Below the pieces are notes generated by a model that was not told where the DNA came from, did no database searches, and was given only the letters and a program-made list of their open reading frames with translations. Source: Distichodus sexfasciatus (taxonomy: Eukaryota > Chordata > Actinopteri > Characiformes > Distichodontidae). Taken from it: a stretch of DNA of 64,000 nt. The stretch is taken from the NCBI GenBank assembly GCA_032718565.1, contig JAVGVS010000108.1:1188116-1252115 (forward strand), read 5' to 3'. Below, piece after piece: positions 19,583 to 29,479 of the stretch (its first letter is position 1; each line of letters opens with the position of its first letter). Both the position numbers and the translations under genes were made by a program.

Positions 19583-20212
19583 AAGGGACACGTGAGAAGA
19601 AAATGTGGGTTTCACATGAGCGTGAGAAGCACTGCATGCCCATGAGAAATTATTTTTCTGCATATATTTCATGAGTGTGTGATACTGTCTCGTGAGTACG
19701 CGTTACCTTCTCGTCAGCATGTGATATGTATGATATCTGATCAATATTTTCATTTTGTATGAGCATTAAATTGATGTATGGATATATCATTGCACCCTGA
19801 GATTTGTGCAGATCCAAAAAGCATCTAAAAGCCAAGTTTTTAACATTTACAGTCCAAAGATTTTTATTAATTACCAGACAATGCTCTACGATTTTAAAAA
19901 TCATATTATTTCTTCTAAATTTTTTGATTTAGTATCTTGTAAAGAGTGAGTCGTTAGCATGTGATACCTTTGCGTAAATGTGCCTTACTTTCTTGGCAGC
20001 ATATGATACTTTCTCATGAGCACATAAAACTTTCTCCTGAGCACGAGATACGTTTTCATGAGTACACATCACTATCTCATGAGCACAAGATACTTTCTCA
20101 TGAGTACACATTACTTTCTCATGAGCACGAGATACTTTCTTGTTAGCAAGTTTTATCTTCTCAGCAGCGTGCGCTGCTTTCTCATGAGCATGATGCTTTC
20201 TCACAAGCCAGC
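19583..20212. repeat. 21-bp tandem repeat array, interrupted
   Basis: Degenerate units of the form TCATGAGCACGAGATACTTTC recur about every 21 bp at 19,957-20,212, and in more eroded form at 19,583-19,725. About 210 bp of unrelated sequence separates them. Since 21 is a multiple of three, the minus strand reads as a heptapeptide repeat (HEKVSRA-like) for about 60 residues; the reading frame is a by-product of unit length. Confidence 0.8.
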
Positions 20213-20347
20213 GAAAACATTTTGTGGGCACTCAAAAACATATTTCTCGTAACCACGCAAACTTGCGTTTTAAATTTTTTCCTCACTTATCCCTTTACAC
20301 TCTCCGTAGCACGCCCCACACAAACGTGAGCCGGATCTAAGTGGCTT

Positions 20348-21226
20348 TTACTTTTCGGCGATGGCGGGCAGCATGCAAGCGCGAACCCGGGCCTCCCTCC
20401 AGGCGCTCCGGCACTCGGCGATCCAGTGCGACACCATCGTCTGTTTGTCGACGACGCGACAGCCGCCGCTCTTCCCCCTCCACCCAGGTGGGGCGCCGTC
20501 CGGCTTATTCGCTGAAGTTCCGCCAAAGTCCAGCTTCTTCCTGCTGACGGGCGAGCGCTGCAGCAGGGCAGCGGACGATGGAACGGCAAGATCCACCAGC
20601 CTCAGCTCAGGGCAGCTGCTTTTCCTCTGCAGGCTGGGGGCTGAGCAGGGGCGGGGAAAGCTGTCGCTGCGCTCACGGTGTGGAGCAATTCGGGAAGAGG
20701 AGGAGGAGGAGGAGGAGGAGGAGGAGGCGGCAGCTACAGCTCCCCTGGGGCCATAGAGGTACTCCAGGGGGTCGTTGGAACCCGGGCGATCTCCGTTTCC
20801 GCCCCTATCCTGCTCCGAAAGTTGGGCGTGGGAGTGAGGTGAGTCAAAGGAAGCTGGCATGGTCGTGTCCTCCTCGATGTCGCCTCTACTGGAAGGGCGC
20901 TGGCTCCTGGTGGCGCCAGAAGTGCCGGTGCCGGTGCCGGTGCCAGTGCCTGGAAGGAGGGTCTGCGAGAGCTGCGGAGGCTGGCGCAGGCGGTGCAAGC
21001 GATGCAGGCAGGGCTTGGGTGAGTCAAGCGTGCCGATGGACAGGATGTCGCAGTCAGGTTCGGGCAGCGGGAAGGCGGGTCGTGCCAGCTGGCAGATGGA
21101 CAGGAAGTAGTCCTGGGTGCTGCTGTGCTGGCTGTTGGTCTGGTTCAGATCCTGTACCAGCTCCTCGTAACCTTCCCGGATGGTGGGCAAACCTCGCTTA
21201 GCCAGGAGTCTGGACCTGGGCCTCAT
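20348..21226 (-). CDS. depp1: DEPP1-like autophagy regulator, single coding exon
   Basis: 292 residues, minus strand, TAA stop. The start is the first Met after a clear acceptor (TTTTTTGCAG at 21,229-21,238), which removes the hydrophobic in-frame intron upstream. The N-terminus RSRLLAKRGLPTIREGYEEL, followed by DYFLSICQLARP, aligns with mammalian DEPP1 (RSRLL, LPTIRE, DYxxSIxxLAxP), and NDPLEYLYG aligns with its DPLDWLFG block. DEPP1 is a small FOXO-induced protein tied to autophagy and oxidative stress; its mechanism is not settled. The mammalian protein is about 212 residues; this one is longer because of a Gly-Thr repeat and a run of about a dozen serines. The C-terminus (AECRSAWREARVRACMLPAI) looks constrained but I do not recognise it in mammals. 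Confidence 0.75.
   Translation of the reverse strand: MRPRSRLLAKRGLPTIREGYEELVQDLNQTNSQHSSTQDYFLSICQLARPAFPLPEPDCDILSIGTLDSPKPCLHRLHRLRQPPQLSQTLLPGTGTGTGTGTSGATRSQRPSSRGDIEEDTTMPASFDSPHSHAQLSEQDRGGNGDRPGSNDPLEYLYGPRGAVAAASSSSSSSSSSSRIAPHRERSDSFPRPCSAPSLQRKSSCPELRLVDLAVPSSAALLQRSPVSRKKLDFGGTSANKPDGAPPGWRGKSGGCRVVDKQTMVSHWIAECRSAWREARVRACMLPAIAEK
20694..20730. repeat. (GGA)n coding for poly-Ser in depp1
   Basis: The trinucleotide repeat within the depp1 exon encodes the run of about twelve serines on the minus strand. Its length is a multiple of three, so the frame is kept. Confidence 0.9.
20921..20953. repeat. Hexamer repeat coding for Gly-Thr in depp1
   Basis: GGTGCC-type hexamers within the depp1 exon encode GTGTGTGTGT on the minus strand. 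Confidence 0.85.
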
Positions 21227-21790
21227 GGCTGCAAAAAACAGGAGAAGGAGGAGGATGGTTACAAAAGGGGTGACGATATGTCGCTCGACAACAATACAGC
21301 GATTCAATGAGCCCAGAACGTTGATTCAAAATGAAAACATTCATTGAAATGTACATATATGATAAATAAAGCATCTAGAAATCTCAGAATGACTTTTTAA
21401 TAATGTTTATAGTACTGTTAGTTTCTAATAGTCTTTTTCATTGATTTCAGCCTTAAGGGACTGTACATTGTATATTCATCCTTCGAAATTGAGATTCATT
21501 CAGCAGTATGTTATTTTTATCCAAAAATGAACCAATTTAGGAGCTGGATGTTTTCTTTGGCCCCTTAATTCAGCTTTGCAACAGCATGCCTCACATTAAA
21601 AAAAAATTTTAATGGACATATGTACATTCTGAACTGTAAATATGTTCCATTATTGCAACTATAAGTACAAAACGTTGATGCATAAAATGTGAGATGTCGA
21701 TGAGAGGAAAATGTGCAAGCCCAGTCTCCATGGCAACTCCTCTTCCCATCAGATCTCAGAGCGCGCTCAGATTTCATTGCAATCGGAGAA

Positions 21791-21860
21791 CGCACGTCCG
21801 CACACACCCACACACCCACACACCCACACCCAACACGTACACACACACACACCCACACTC
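21791..21860 (+). repeat. (CA)n / (CCCACA)n microsatellite
   Basis: Mixed CACACA and CCCACA repeats over about 70 bp. Confidence 0.9.
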
Positions 21861-21920
21861 AAAGGGACGCCAGCCCCCACCCCATCGTTAGCACACGCCA
21901 CCGTTTGGTAGGAGAACAAT

Positions 21921-21928
21921 GTAAACAA
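21921..21928 (-). promoter_or_regulatory. FOXO-type site upstream of depp1
   Basis: GTAAACAA on the plus strand (TTGTTTAC in depp1 orientation) is a perfect DAF-16/FOXO consensus octamer, about 700 bp upstream of the start codon. DEPP1 is a known FOXO target in mammals. One octamer can occur by chance, so function is inferred. Confidence 0.4.
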
Positions 21929-22451
21929 CCCCAGCACTCTCTCCCCTGCTCCCCCCTCCATCCCTCCCTCCTTAACCATTTTTCTCCTCGTGTTTATCGC
22001 CTCACGTTTCTGAACCCAGCGCTCCAAGATCCAGGATCTCTCCCACTCCAAAGAAAATCCCAAAAACACCAGATCCCATCTCGTTTTACATAACCTCTTC
22101 GATAGGTCCACATCTGAGGCATCCGGCTCCAAGATTTCAGAGAATCCCATTAAACCGCCTCTGCCTTTTTAAAAAACCCATCGCCCTACTGCCCCTCTTA
22201 CTTTTATGTAATCTCGCAACCTCATTCGCTTCTGTTCAACGTTTAGAAGCAAAACCACAGTGTAATCTGCTTAACCTACGACGAACGCATCAGATGTGAT
22301 GTAACGGACGCTTCTTTTTGGATTTTTCTAGTAACAGCCTGAACCCTGGCTCCTGTTTCATGTGGAGCCACGATGGGAAGCACAAAAACGTAGCAGAAGA
22401 ATAAAGGTGGAGGTGAATTTTGGGGCGTGTTGCTCTCGTCCGGCTCCCACC

Positions 22452-22711
22452 TGTGATGGAGTCTCTGTTCCCGAGATCTCTCTAAACGTCTCCTCTGTCT
22501 CCTGTCCTCTCCAAACGTCTCCTCTGTTTCCTCTCCTCCGTCTCCTCGCGTCTCTTCCTCCCTTTCTCTTCTCGTCTCTTCTCCTCGTCCTCCTCTCCTC
22601 CACTGCTCCCTCAACACAGCAGAATCTCAGCTGCAGCTCCACAGCAAGAGCACTTTCTCCCTCCTCTTTCTCTCTCTCTCCCTCTCCCTCCCTCGCCTGG
22701 TCTATAAATAG
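22452..22711 (-). promoter_or_regulatory. depp1: Candidate depp1 promoter and noncoding first exon
   Basis: A CTATTTATAG 10-mer at 22,702-22,711 is a perfect MEF2 consensus and also TATA-like in both directions (plus strand CTATAAATAG). Transcription to the left would give a noncoding exon ending at the donor near 22,451. The interval 22,485-22,690 is a pyrimidine-rich (CTC)n-like stretch on the plus strand. Confidence 0.35.
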
Positions 22712-22779
22712 CAGCACCAGTTCAGTCCCGTCCCTGTAGCTGTGCACAATCATTTGCAAAATGGATTCGACCGACGGGG

Positions 22780-23954
22780 AGGAGAGAGAGAGAGAGTGAG
22801 CGGAGAAGAACTGAAGGATGGAGAGAGGGATGGAGAGATGAGGAGAGGAGTGGAGGCAGTGGGAAGATGAGAAGGAGGTGGAAGCAGAAAGATGGAGGCG
22901 CTGAAATCATGACGGCCTGGCTTTGACTTTATGACTGCATGCTGGTTTAATGTTGGTTGAAACTAGGGTTGTAACAATACAACGATCTACATCAATACTT
23001 TGATTAATAATCAGTGAGGCCAGAAACATTAAGATCGAAAAATATATAAGTATATAATGTTATGCAATTAAAATAAATTGAATGTACAAGTTTAAATCTG
23101 GTTTCTAGACGCTTTACGTTTCTACATAAATATTAGGGGTGTAACAATAATTCGATTGATTCAATGATCAGCAAGCCCATAACATTGGTCCAAAATGAAA
23201 ACAGTGATCAAGCGTATGTTAAATGTTGAGCTTAATGTTAAAATGATCTTTTTGTTCCTTTTTGTTTGATGATTCGATATGATCAGAAGTGACAGATCAG
23301 CATATGATATTGTCTCTTTTCTGATTGGCCAGATCATTTTGTTGAATTTGACTCTTAATTGATGTTTTATTGTTCACCGTGAAAGTCATGAATTGTAAAT
23401 ATGAAAATATAATTGTCTGTATAAAAAGATTTCGTAGCTACACATTTAAGGTGTGGTGGGAACAAACAATTTTAAAAACTGGTCAAGTTATGGGCAAAGT
23501 TACAGACCTAACTCTATTATTAGATTTTATATGTGATACCAGTTAGAGAGTCTGTACTCAGCACGTGTGTGTGTTGATCTGTCTCTTTTAGCAGTACTGT
23601 TATCTGCGGTGAAGCCGCCCCGGAAGAGACGCTGGCCGCGTGCGGGAGAGCTGGTGTTTGTTTTTATCAGTAATTTTACAGATATGACTCCCGTTTAAAG
23701 CTGAGGCCAGCGAATGATGTGCTTATCTTGGGTAAAGAGTGTTTATGGCTGTGTTTATACACGTTGCAGTGCTGCTATATTAAACCGCCAGCGACCTTTA
23801 GCTGGGTTCGGGTTGCTAAACCTGCTGAGTGAGCGTTGGGAACGTGCAGAAAACTCTGGGAGTGTCCATGGTGTTTACCTGCATAATCTAAATCCTACAT
23901 CCTTAATCCTTATCGTACACCGATGCTGGGCATACGCCAAAAAGATAATCCTAA
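22780..23954. other. Intergenic with fish dispersed repeats
   Basis: Two related segments, at about 22,966-23,045 (AGGGTTGTAACAATACAACG) and about 23,133-23,215 (AGGGGTGTAACAATAATTCG), belong to a common fish repeat type also seen near 21,265, 25,186, 44,325 and 63,300-63,475. The GC-richer 23,590-23,660 has no exon I can identify. Confidence 0.4.
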
Positions 23955-24199
23955 CAGTTGGTAACGTAATGGTTGGGCGTTTGTCCCGCGATCAGAAGGT
24001 CGCCGGTTCAAACCTCGGACGGGTAAAGTTACCACTGAGGTACTCATGAGAAAGGTACCGTCCTCAAGCACTGCTCCCCGGGTGCTGCCCATGTCAGCTG
24101 CCCACTGCTCCTTCACAGGTGGGTCAAATGCAGAGCTCACATGTGGTTGTTGTGCACTGTGTGCTGTGCTGTGTTCACAATGACAAATACTCACTCACA
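23955..24199 (+). repeat. tRNA-derived SINE family A, full length
   Basis: Complete plus-oriented copy: head CAGTTGGTAACGTAATGG, B-box GGTTCAAACCT, body GTACTCATGAGAAAGGTACC, tail CACAATGACAAATACTCACT. Confidence 0.85.
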
Positions 24200-25080
24200 T
24201 GCTTGGACCAACATTACCACTACTAAGCTTTTCTAGAAAATTGTGATGAAAGTTGCAGAGTTGTCAGGTGTTTTGTTGCAATAAAGTCGCAGGACATCAC
24301 GAACATCAAATAAAGTCGCAGGACATCATCTCAACATCACAAAATCCTTGAGGGTCTGGTAAAGTGCTTTGCATTGAGAATAAAACCAGCAGAGTGTGAC
24401 AAGCCACTAAACAGAGTATTTTGCATAAGAATGAAATAAATATAAAATAATACCCTTAAAAATAAGCACCACAACAACATTATAGTTTCCTCACTACGCA
24501 GCTGTAAGTGACAACAGATTCACTGCACGTCCGGGAACATTTCATAGACATAATGATCAGCTAAATAACCAAAACCTAACTTTAAAACAAGCACCATAAC
24601 AATATAATTCATTGTACTTTTGGAGACATTCCTTAGACATAATGATTAGCTAAACACCCAAAACCACATGTAATGTAACTGTAAATAGTAACTAAATGCC
24701 TGCTCAATCCTAACCAGAACCTTGGTAATGAAAGCGACACTTTTTGTTTTAGTTCTCCAACATTAATTTTAGGTGTAGAGTCTAAAATTCATCCCAAAAT
24801 AAGTCTTGACCTGAAACAGACACACACACACACATACACACATACAGCAAGCACACTGCTTACGAATCAACCTGCACTAAAACCTGCTGCTCAGCTTGAG
24901 CCACTGTGTTAATGCACATTGTGGGAAAACCCAAAACCTGCCAAACGTGTGTCAAAAATCCTCTACCTGTTCAAACGTAGCTCCTCTACACACTCAACGT
25001 GAGATGCTTCCTTCTGCTCCTCCTTGCAGTGTTTTGAAAATGCAACGCTCACACACCTTGTTTATGGTTGTGTGTAAGAA
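24200..25080. other. Intergenic, no gene seen
   Basis: Contains two similar segments, CAGGACATCACGAACATCAAA and CAGGACATCATC (24,285-24,330), and a duplicated ACATAATGATTAGCTAAA-type block (24,545-24,655). No coding evidence. Confidence 0.35.
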
Positions 25081-25086
25081 GGAGGG

Positions 25087-25123
25087 ATGAGGAGGAGGAG
25101 GAGGAGGAGGAGAAGGAGGCGGA
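25087..25123 (+). repeat. (GGA)n microsatellite
   Basis: A run of GAG/GGA triplets. Confidence 0.9.
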
Positions 25124-25571
25124 GCGGCTGTAGGTGGACACGTGTGACAAGTTAATGCAACACAGTTCCTCCACTTCTACTCACTAGTGCTGTAACAATA
25201 CATCGGTACATCAGTTCAATGGTAAATAAGCTTAAAGCATCAATCCAAAGCAACACATCAGTTAGACATCATACATACTGTAATGCCCCTCTGCATGGAG
25301 GTATCAACTGGGTTCATCGTTTTTATTATTTTATTTAATATAATTTAATTTATTAAGCATGATAACACAGGTTGCTGTGAACAATAGCTCACAAATTAAA
25401 AAAAAAGATATGAATTAAAGAAACTTTGAGAAATTAAACCTAAATAAAATAGAAAGAATAATTATTTTAATGAAATGAGAGAGCAACGTCATCATTAATT
25501 AAATAGTTTAAGGTCTTTAGATGCTTTATGGATCTGAATAAATATTAGAGGAGTAACAGTATATCATTCTA

Positions 25572-26120
25572 CACTACCAGTCAAAAGTTTGGACACACCT
25601 TCCCATCCAATGTTTTATTCTTTATTATCGTGACTATTTCCATTGTAGATTCTCACTGAAGGCACTATGAATGAACACATATGGAATTATGTAGTAAACA
25701 AAAAGTGTGAAATAACCCAGAACATGTTTTATATCTTAGATTCTTGAAAATAACCAGCCTTTGCTTTGATCACTGCTTTGCACACTCTTGGCATTCTCTC
25801 GATCAGCTTCATGAGGTAGTCACCTGAAATGGTTTTCCAACAGTCTTGAAGGAGTTCCCAGAGACGCTGAGCACTTGTTGGCTCTTTTGCCTTCACTCTG
25901 CGGTCCATCTCATCCCAGACCATCTCGATTGGGTTTGGTCAGGTGACCGTGAAGGCCAGGCCATGTGACGCAGCACTCCATCACTCTCCTTCTGAGTCAA
26001 ATAGCCTTTACACAGTTCATTCATAGTTTTGATGCCTTCAGTGAGAATCTACAATGTAAATAGTAATGAAAATAAACACATAACAGTGAATGGGAAGGTC
26101 CAAACTTTTGACTGTTAGTG
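25572..26120 (-). mobile_element. Internally deleted Tc1-like element (type 2), copy 1
   Basis: TA duplications at 25,570-25,571 and 26,121-26,122 flank inverted ends beginning CACTACCAGTCAAAAGTTTG. The 549-bp element keeps only the transposase C-terminus on the minus strand (IEMVWDEMDRRVKAKEPTSA to YFQESKI), and the DNA-binding and first catalytic parts are gone. It is a non-autonomous (MITE-like) derivative. A second copy with the same structure is at 58,202-58,752. Confidence 0.85.
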
Positions 26121-27122
26121 TACATCTACATCGATCCAGAACGAAAACACTACAAAGAACAAAACACCACAAATATTGTAACAGCCCTTATATTGAACAT
26201 CAATTTTTAAGAGCAAAGAGAAGATTAGCAATATGAGTTTTATCTGTAATAAAGGGGATGATTTGGTTGAACTAGAGCGTGAGTGATGGCGTTCCACATG
26301 AAAGTTGCGAGCGCTCACACACAAAGCACGTTTACATCATGAAGAATGTCATTTATGTGTTTTTATGAATGTACTTGTGATTTTGTGACAGAATAACAGC
26401 AGCAGTGGTGTTTATCTTCAGAACCAAGTCGTCCACTTCCATCTCACATTAATGTCTCTGTAACGGTGTGGATATTCACTTCTCTCTCTGCACACGAGGG
26501 AGAGAAGGGAGGGAGAGAAAAACAGACAAAAAAAGAGAGAGTCACTGTGAAGCAGAGAGAGAGACGAGTGGTGAAAAAACAAGAGGATAAAGGAGAGAGA
26601 AAAGTGTGTGTGTTTTGGAGCTGGATAAGTAGGTCAGGAGCTGGATCCGATGAGGAACGAGGAAAAGAACGGATGGAGACGGAAGCTGAGGACTGAGATC
26701 TAGAGGAGAGGGGCAACTTTAAAAAAAAAGCTTATTATAGCAGAACAGCAGGGCAATCAGAGGTATGATGCCACGACAACACACCGAAAAACGAGGGGTA
26801 AAAAATAAACATAAAGAAATGTATGCCTCCAGAGTCGAAGTTCTCTCAGCTTGTTCATGAATACTGACTCTTTTGTGTAAAATTTGGGGCTGAACAGCCA
26901 CTAAGCAAATAAACCCCAAAACAAAATTATTGTCCATTAATCATAACCCAGGTAAAATGTTGAATTAATCAATATATTGATTTGAGAATATTGTGATATT
27001 CATATTTGGTTCAAACTTTATATAGAGTTTCTAGTCATAACTCACTTATGACTGATGCAGAAAATAATTATACAACCCTAAACAACATGACGTACCATTT
27101 TACGAGCCATTGAAATGATTTA
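26121..27122. other. Intergenic, purine-rich in part
   Basis: 26,495-26,720 is a purine-rich stretch (GAGAGA and GGGAGAGAAG) that produces opposing open frames; neither has a domain or splice context. Confidence 0.4.
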
Positions 27123-27338
27123 AGTGAGTGAATATTTGCCACAGCACACAGTGCACCACAACCACTTGTGTCCTCTGCATCTGACACAACCATGAAGGAG
27201 CAGTGGGCAGATGACGTGGGCAGTGTTTGGGGACGGTACCTTCCTCATGAGTACCTCAGTGGTACCTTAACCAGTCCAGGATTCAACTATTCAACTCGGC
27301 AACCTCTCGATCACACGCTAACTGCTATGCCACTAAAT
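27123..27338 (-). repeat. tRNA-derived SINE family A
   Basis: Minus orientation. The tail AAGTGAGTGAATATTTGCC is at the left, and the head ends CTGCTATGCCACTAAATTCC at the right. The B-box region is eroded. Confidence 0.75.
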
Positions 27339-27590
27339 TCCAAGTGGTGAAAAAAGGTAGAAAGGGGGAAATAAAGTAAACTTGCTGAAAAACTAGTTCA
27401 GTGCCAAAAACTGTGTGGGTGAAAATGGTAAACAGGAGGAATAAAGTCAGCATATTTTCCCCAAATGAGAATGTGTTGTAGAGGAAAAACACACACAAAA
27501 ACTAAAACACCAAACCACACTCCTGAACCACGAAATAAACAGACAAAATGGCAAAACATGCACAAAAGTGCACAAACTCTCATCCTTTGT

Positions 27591-27988
27591 CCTTATAAAA
27601 CTTTTAAGTTTCTGGCAAACCGTTGTCATTAACCTTTGGCAATGTTGCCACAAATTTGCAACAAGGTCATATTTTCACATACAAATTAGGTTTGTGGCAA
27701 ACTTGTGGTGGACTTCTAGCAAACTTTGTGCACCTGGCAAATTTGTCACCAAAAGTTCACTACAAGCTTGTCATTACTGGCTAACTGTTTTAGCAAATCA
27801 TTGGTAAATGTGTTTGTCACGAGTGGCAGTTTGTCATTGTCGCCAGAACATTGCTGCAAGTTTGCCACTAGTGACTGACAATGACAAACATATTGTGGCA
27901 ACATATTCTGTGTCAAACTCAACTGATCACCACAAATTAGCCACAAATTTGCTGAAAATCTGCCACAAGCATTTTGATTTTGTAAGGG
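27591..27988 (+). mobile_element. MITE with CCTTATAAAA / TTTTGTAAGG ends
   Basis: About 398 bp, with inverted ends and many internal copies of the palindrome-like words TTTGCCACTAGTG / CACTAGTGGCAAA and TTTGGCAATGTTGC. No coding capacity. A second copy (59,269-59,845) and fragments at 13,495 and 16,580-17,555 define the family. The superfamily is unknown to me. Confidence 0.65.
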
Positions 27989-28039
27989 TAATACTAAAGC
28001 TCTGGAGACAGATGATTCGCTGTGGCGAAAAGCCAAAAG

Positions 28040-29227
28040 AGGAAGAAGAAGAAGGGTAATACTAAATCTAAACTCTTCTGTGAAAAATATTATACTTAGT
28101 CACAACCACAGAAATGCAGAAAACATTTTGTTTCATTCCAGTCACTTTATCCCTCCTTTTTGACTTGATTTCTTCTTTTTCCATGTTTCCCAAATTATTA
28201 GGTGTCCTGCTCTCAATCCCTTAATAAAAAGTCTGAGAGCTAACAATTTTAAAAGCCTAGTTTGAAAACACCATCTGAAACTCAAAGATATTTGAAACGA
28301 GTTCAAAAATGTGTTTTACACCAAATATTTTAAACACAAGGCCTTACTTCTCCAGAGCGCCTGACTCGACTAAATTGCAGCGTGTTTGTGTTTTTGCTCG
28401 GTGAGGTCACTCACCTCGGGCTTTACTGTCATCACAACAAACAGGCCAAGAGGAGCGTTGCCACACGTGTGTGTACGCCTGTGTTGGTGAGTGTTTATGT
28501 TGATGTGAACAAGGACAAAAATCTGTTGTGAGAGCAGACTGAAGTGGCTTTTCACCTACAAAGGTCAACCTTGTTTATTCCTCTCAGTGAGACCTTGATC
28601 AGTCCGAGCTGATCTGTGCAAAACACTCACTTTAGGGCTGAGAAATTCGTTACAGCCGAGAAATTCAAAAACAAAAGTTCACAAGCAACAGTGGTGAGCA
28701 TGAGTACAAGAATAAGAGCTGTCGTAGATTAAAATAAATAATTGGAACTGAGGGAGGGGATAAAATTCAAAGGAAAAACAGTTTAAAATTCCAGTGTTGA
28801 AGTTGTAAAATTTAGGAGAAAACAACTCGGATATTCTTTAACATTGTAAAGTCATATATTTGTGTAATCTTTTTGATTAACGTTGCAAATTTACAAAAAC
28901 AAAACTCGGAAGGCAGCTTAGAATTTTTCTCAGATTTGAGACTTTGACTCACTAGAACTTCCTCATTAAATAAAAACTTGAATCTCTTGATTTTTACCCC
29001 CAGAATTTTACCTCCTCCCTTCAGTCCAATTATTTTTATTTTTATTTCTATCTGCAATGCCCTTTATATACCTTTGCATATGTAAGGGAAATGTTTAAAG
29101 TAAAGGACACGTTGATAACAACTAGAAAAACATGATCATTTAACAGTTAGAATTAGAGATTTACTGATTTAAACTAGAAAAGCATTTTCACAAGAAGATG
29201 CAAATGTGATTTCCCTCTTGCAGCAAG
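28040..29227. other. Intergenic, no gene seen
   Basis: An inverted segment near 28,765-29,040 (TTTAAAATTCCAGTGTTGAAG and similar) resembles 17,890-18,180. Nothing else is supported. Confidence 0.35.
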
Positions 29228-29475
29228 ACTTGCTAGGTGGTTGCTAGGCTGTTGCTAGGTGGTTGCAAGGGTGTTGCTGGGTGGTTGCTAGGTAGTTGCA
29301 AGGTTGTGGCTAGGGTGTTGCCAGGTGGTTGCTAGGGTGTTGTTAGGTGGTTGGTAGAGTGTTGCTAGGTGTATAATAGGCATTGCTAGGTGGTTGCTAG
29401 GGTGTTGCTAGACTGTTGCTATGCGCTGCTAGGTAGTTGCAAGGGTGTTCGTAGATGGTTGCTATGGTTTTGCTT
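29228..29475 (+). repeat. GTTGCTAGG minisatellite
   Basis: About 250 bp of degenerate 9-10-bp units (GGTTGCTAGG / GTGTTGCTAG) with about two dozen occurrences of GTTGC. GTTGCTAGG contains the GTTGC half-site recognised by RFX-family factors. Confidence 0.9.
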
Positions 29476-29479
29476 GATG

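Larger units (their letters stand above)
21227..22451 (-). other. depp1: Probable depp1 5' intron
   Basis: Lies between the depp1 acceptor at 21,229 and a candidate donor (ATCACAG then GTGGGAG) at 22,450-22,451. It includes a CA/CCCACA repeat at 21,791-21,860, a repeat piece at 21,265-21,340 (CAATACAGCGATTCAATGAG) and a FOXO-type site. The first-exon assignment is inference. Confidence 0.35.

Noticed and set aside
19957..20212. CRISPR-like or coding heptad repeat
   Set aside because: 21-bp units abut without spacers, and there is no start, splice site or similarity for a protein.
20578..21201. Plus-strand frame of 207 codons opposite depp1
   Set aside because: Antisense shadow of the GC-rich depp1 exon, full of Arg runs opposite the poly-Ser repeat, with no domain.
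22276..22759. Arg/Glu-rich frames on both strands
   Set aside because: Product of the CTC/GAG-rich stretch; opposing frames overlap fully and no splice context supports them.
23714..24049. Plus-strand frame of 111 codons
   Set aside because: Its second half is translated from a SINE family A head.
26444..26716. Minus-strand frame of 90 codons and its plus-strand partner
   Set aside because: Arises from GAGAGA-type sequence; no homologue or exon boundaries.
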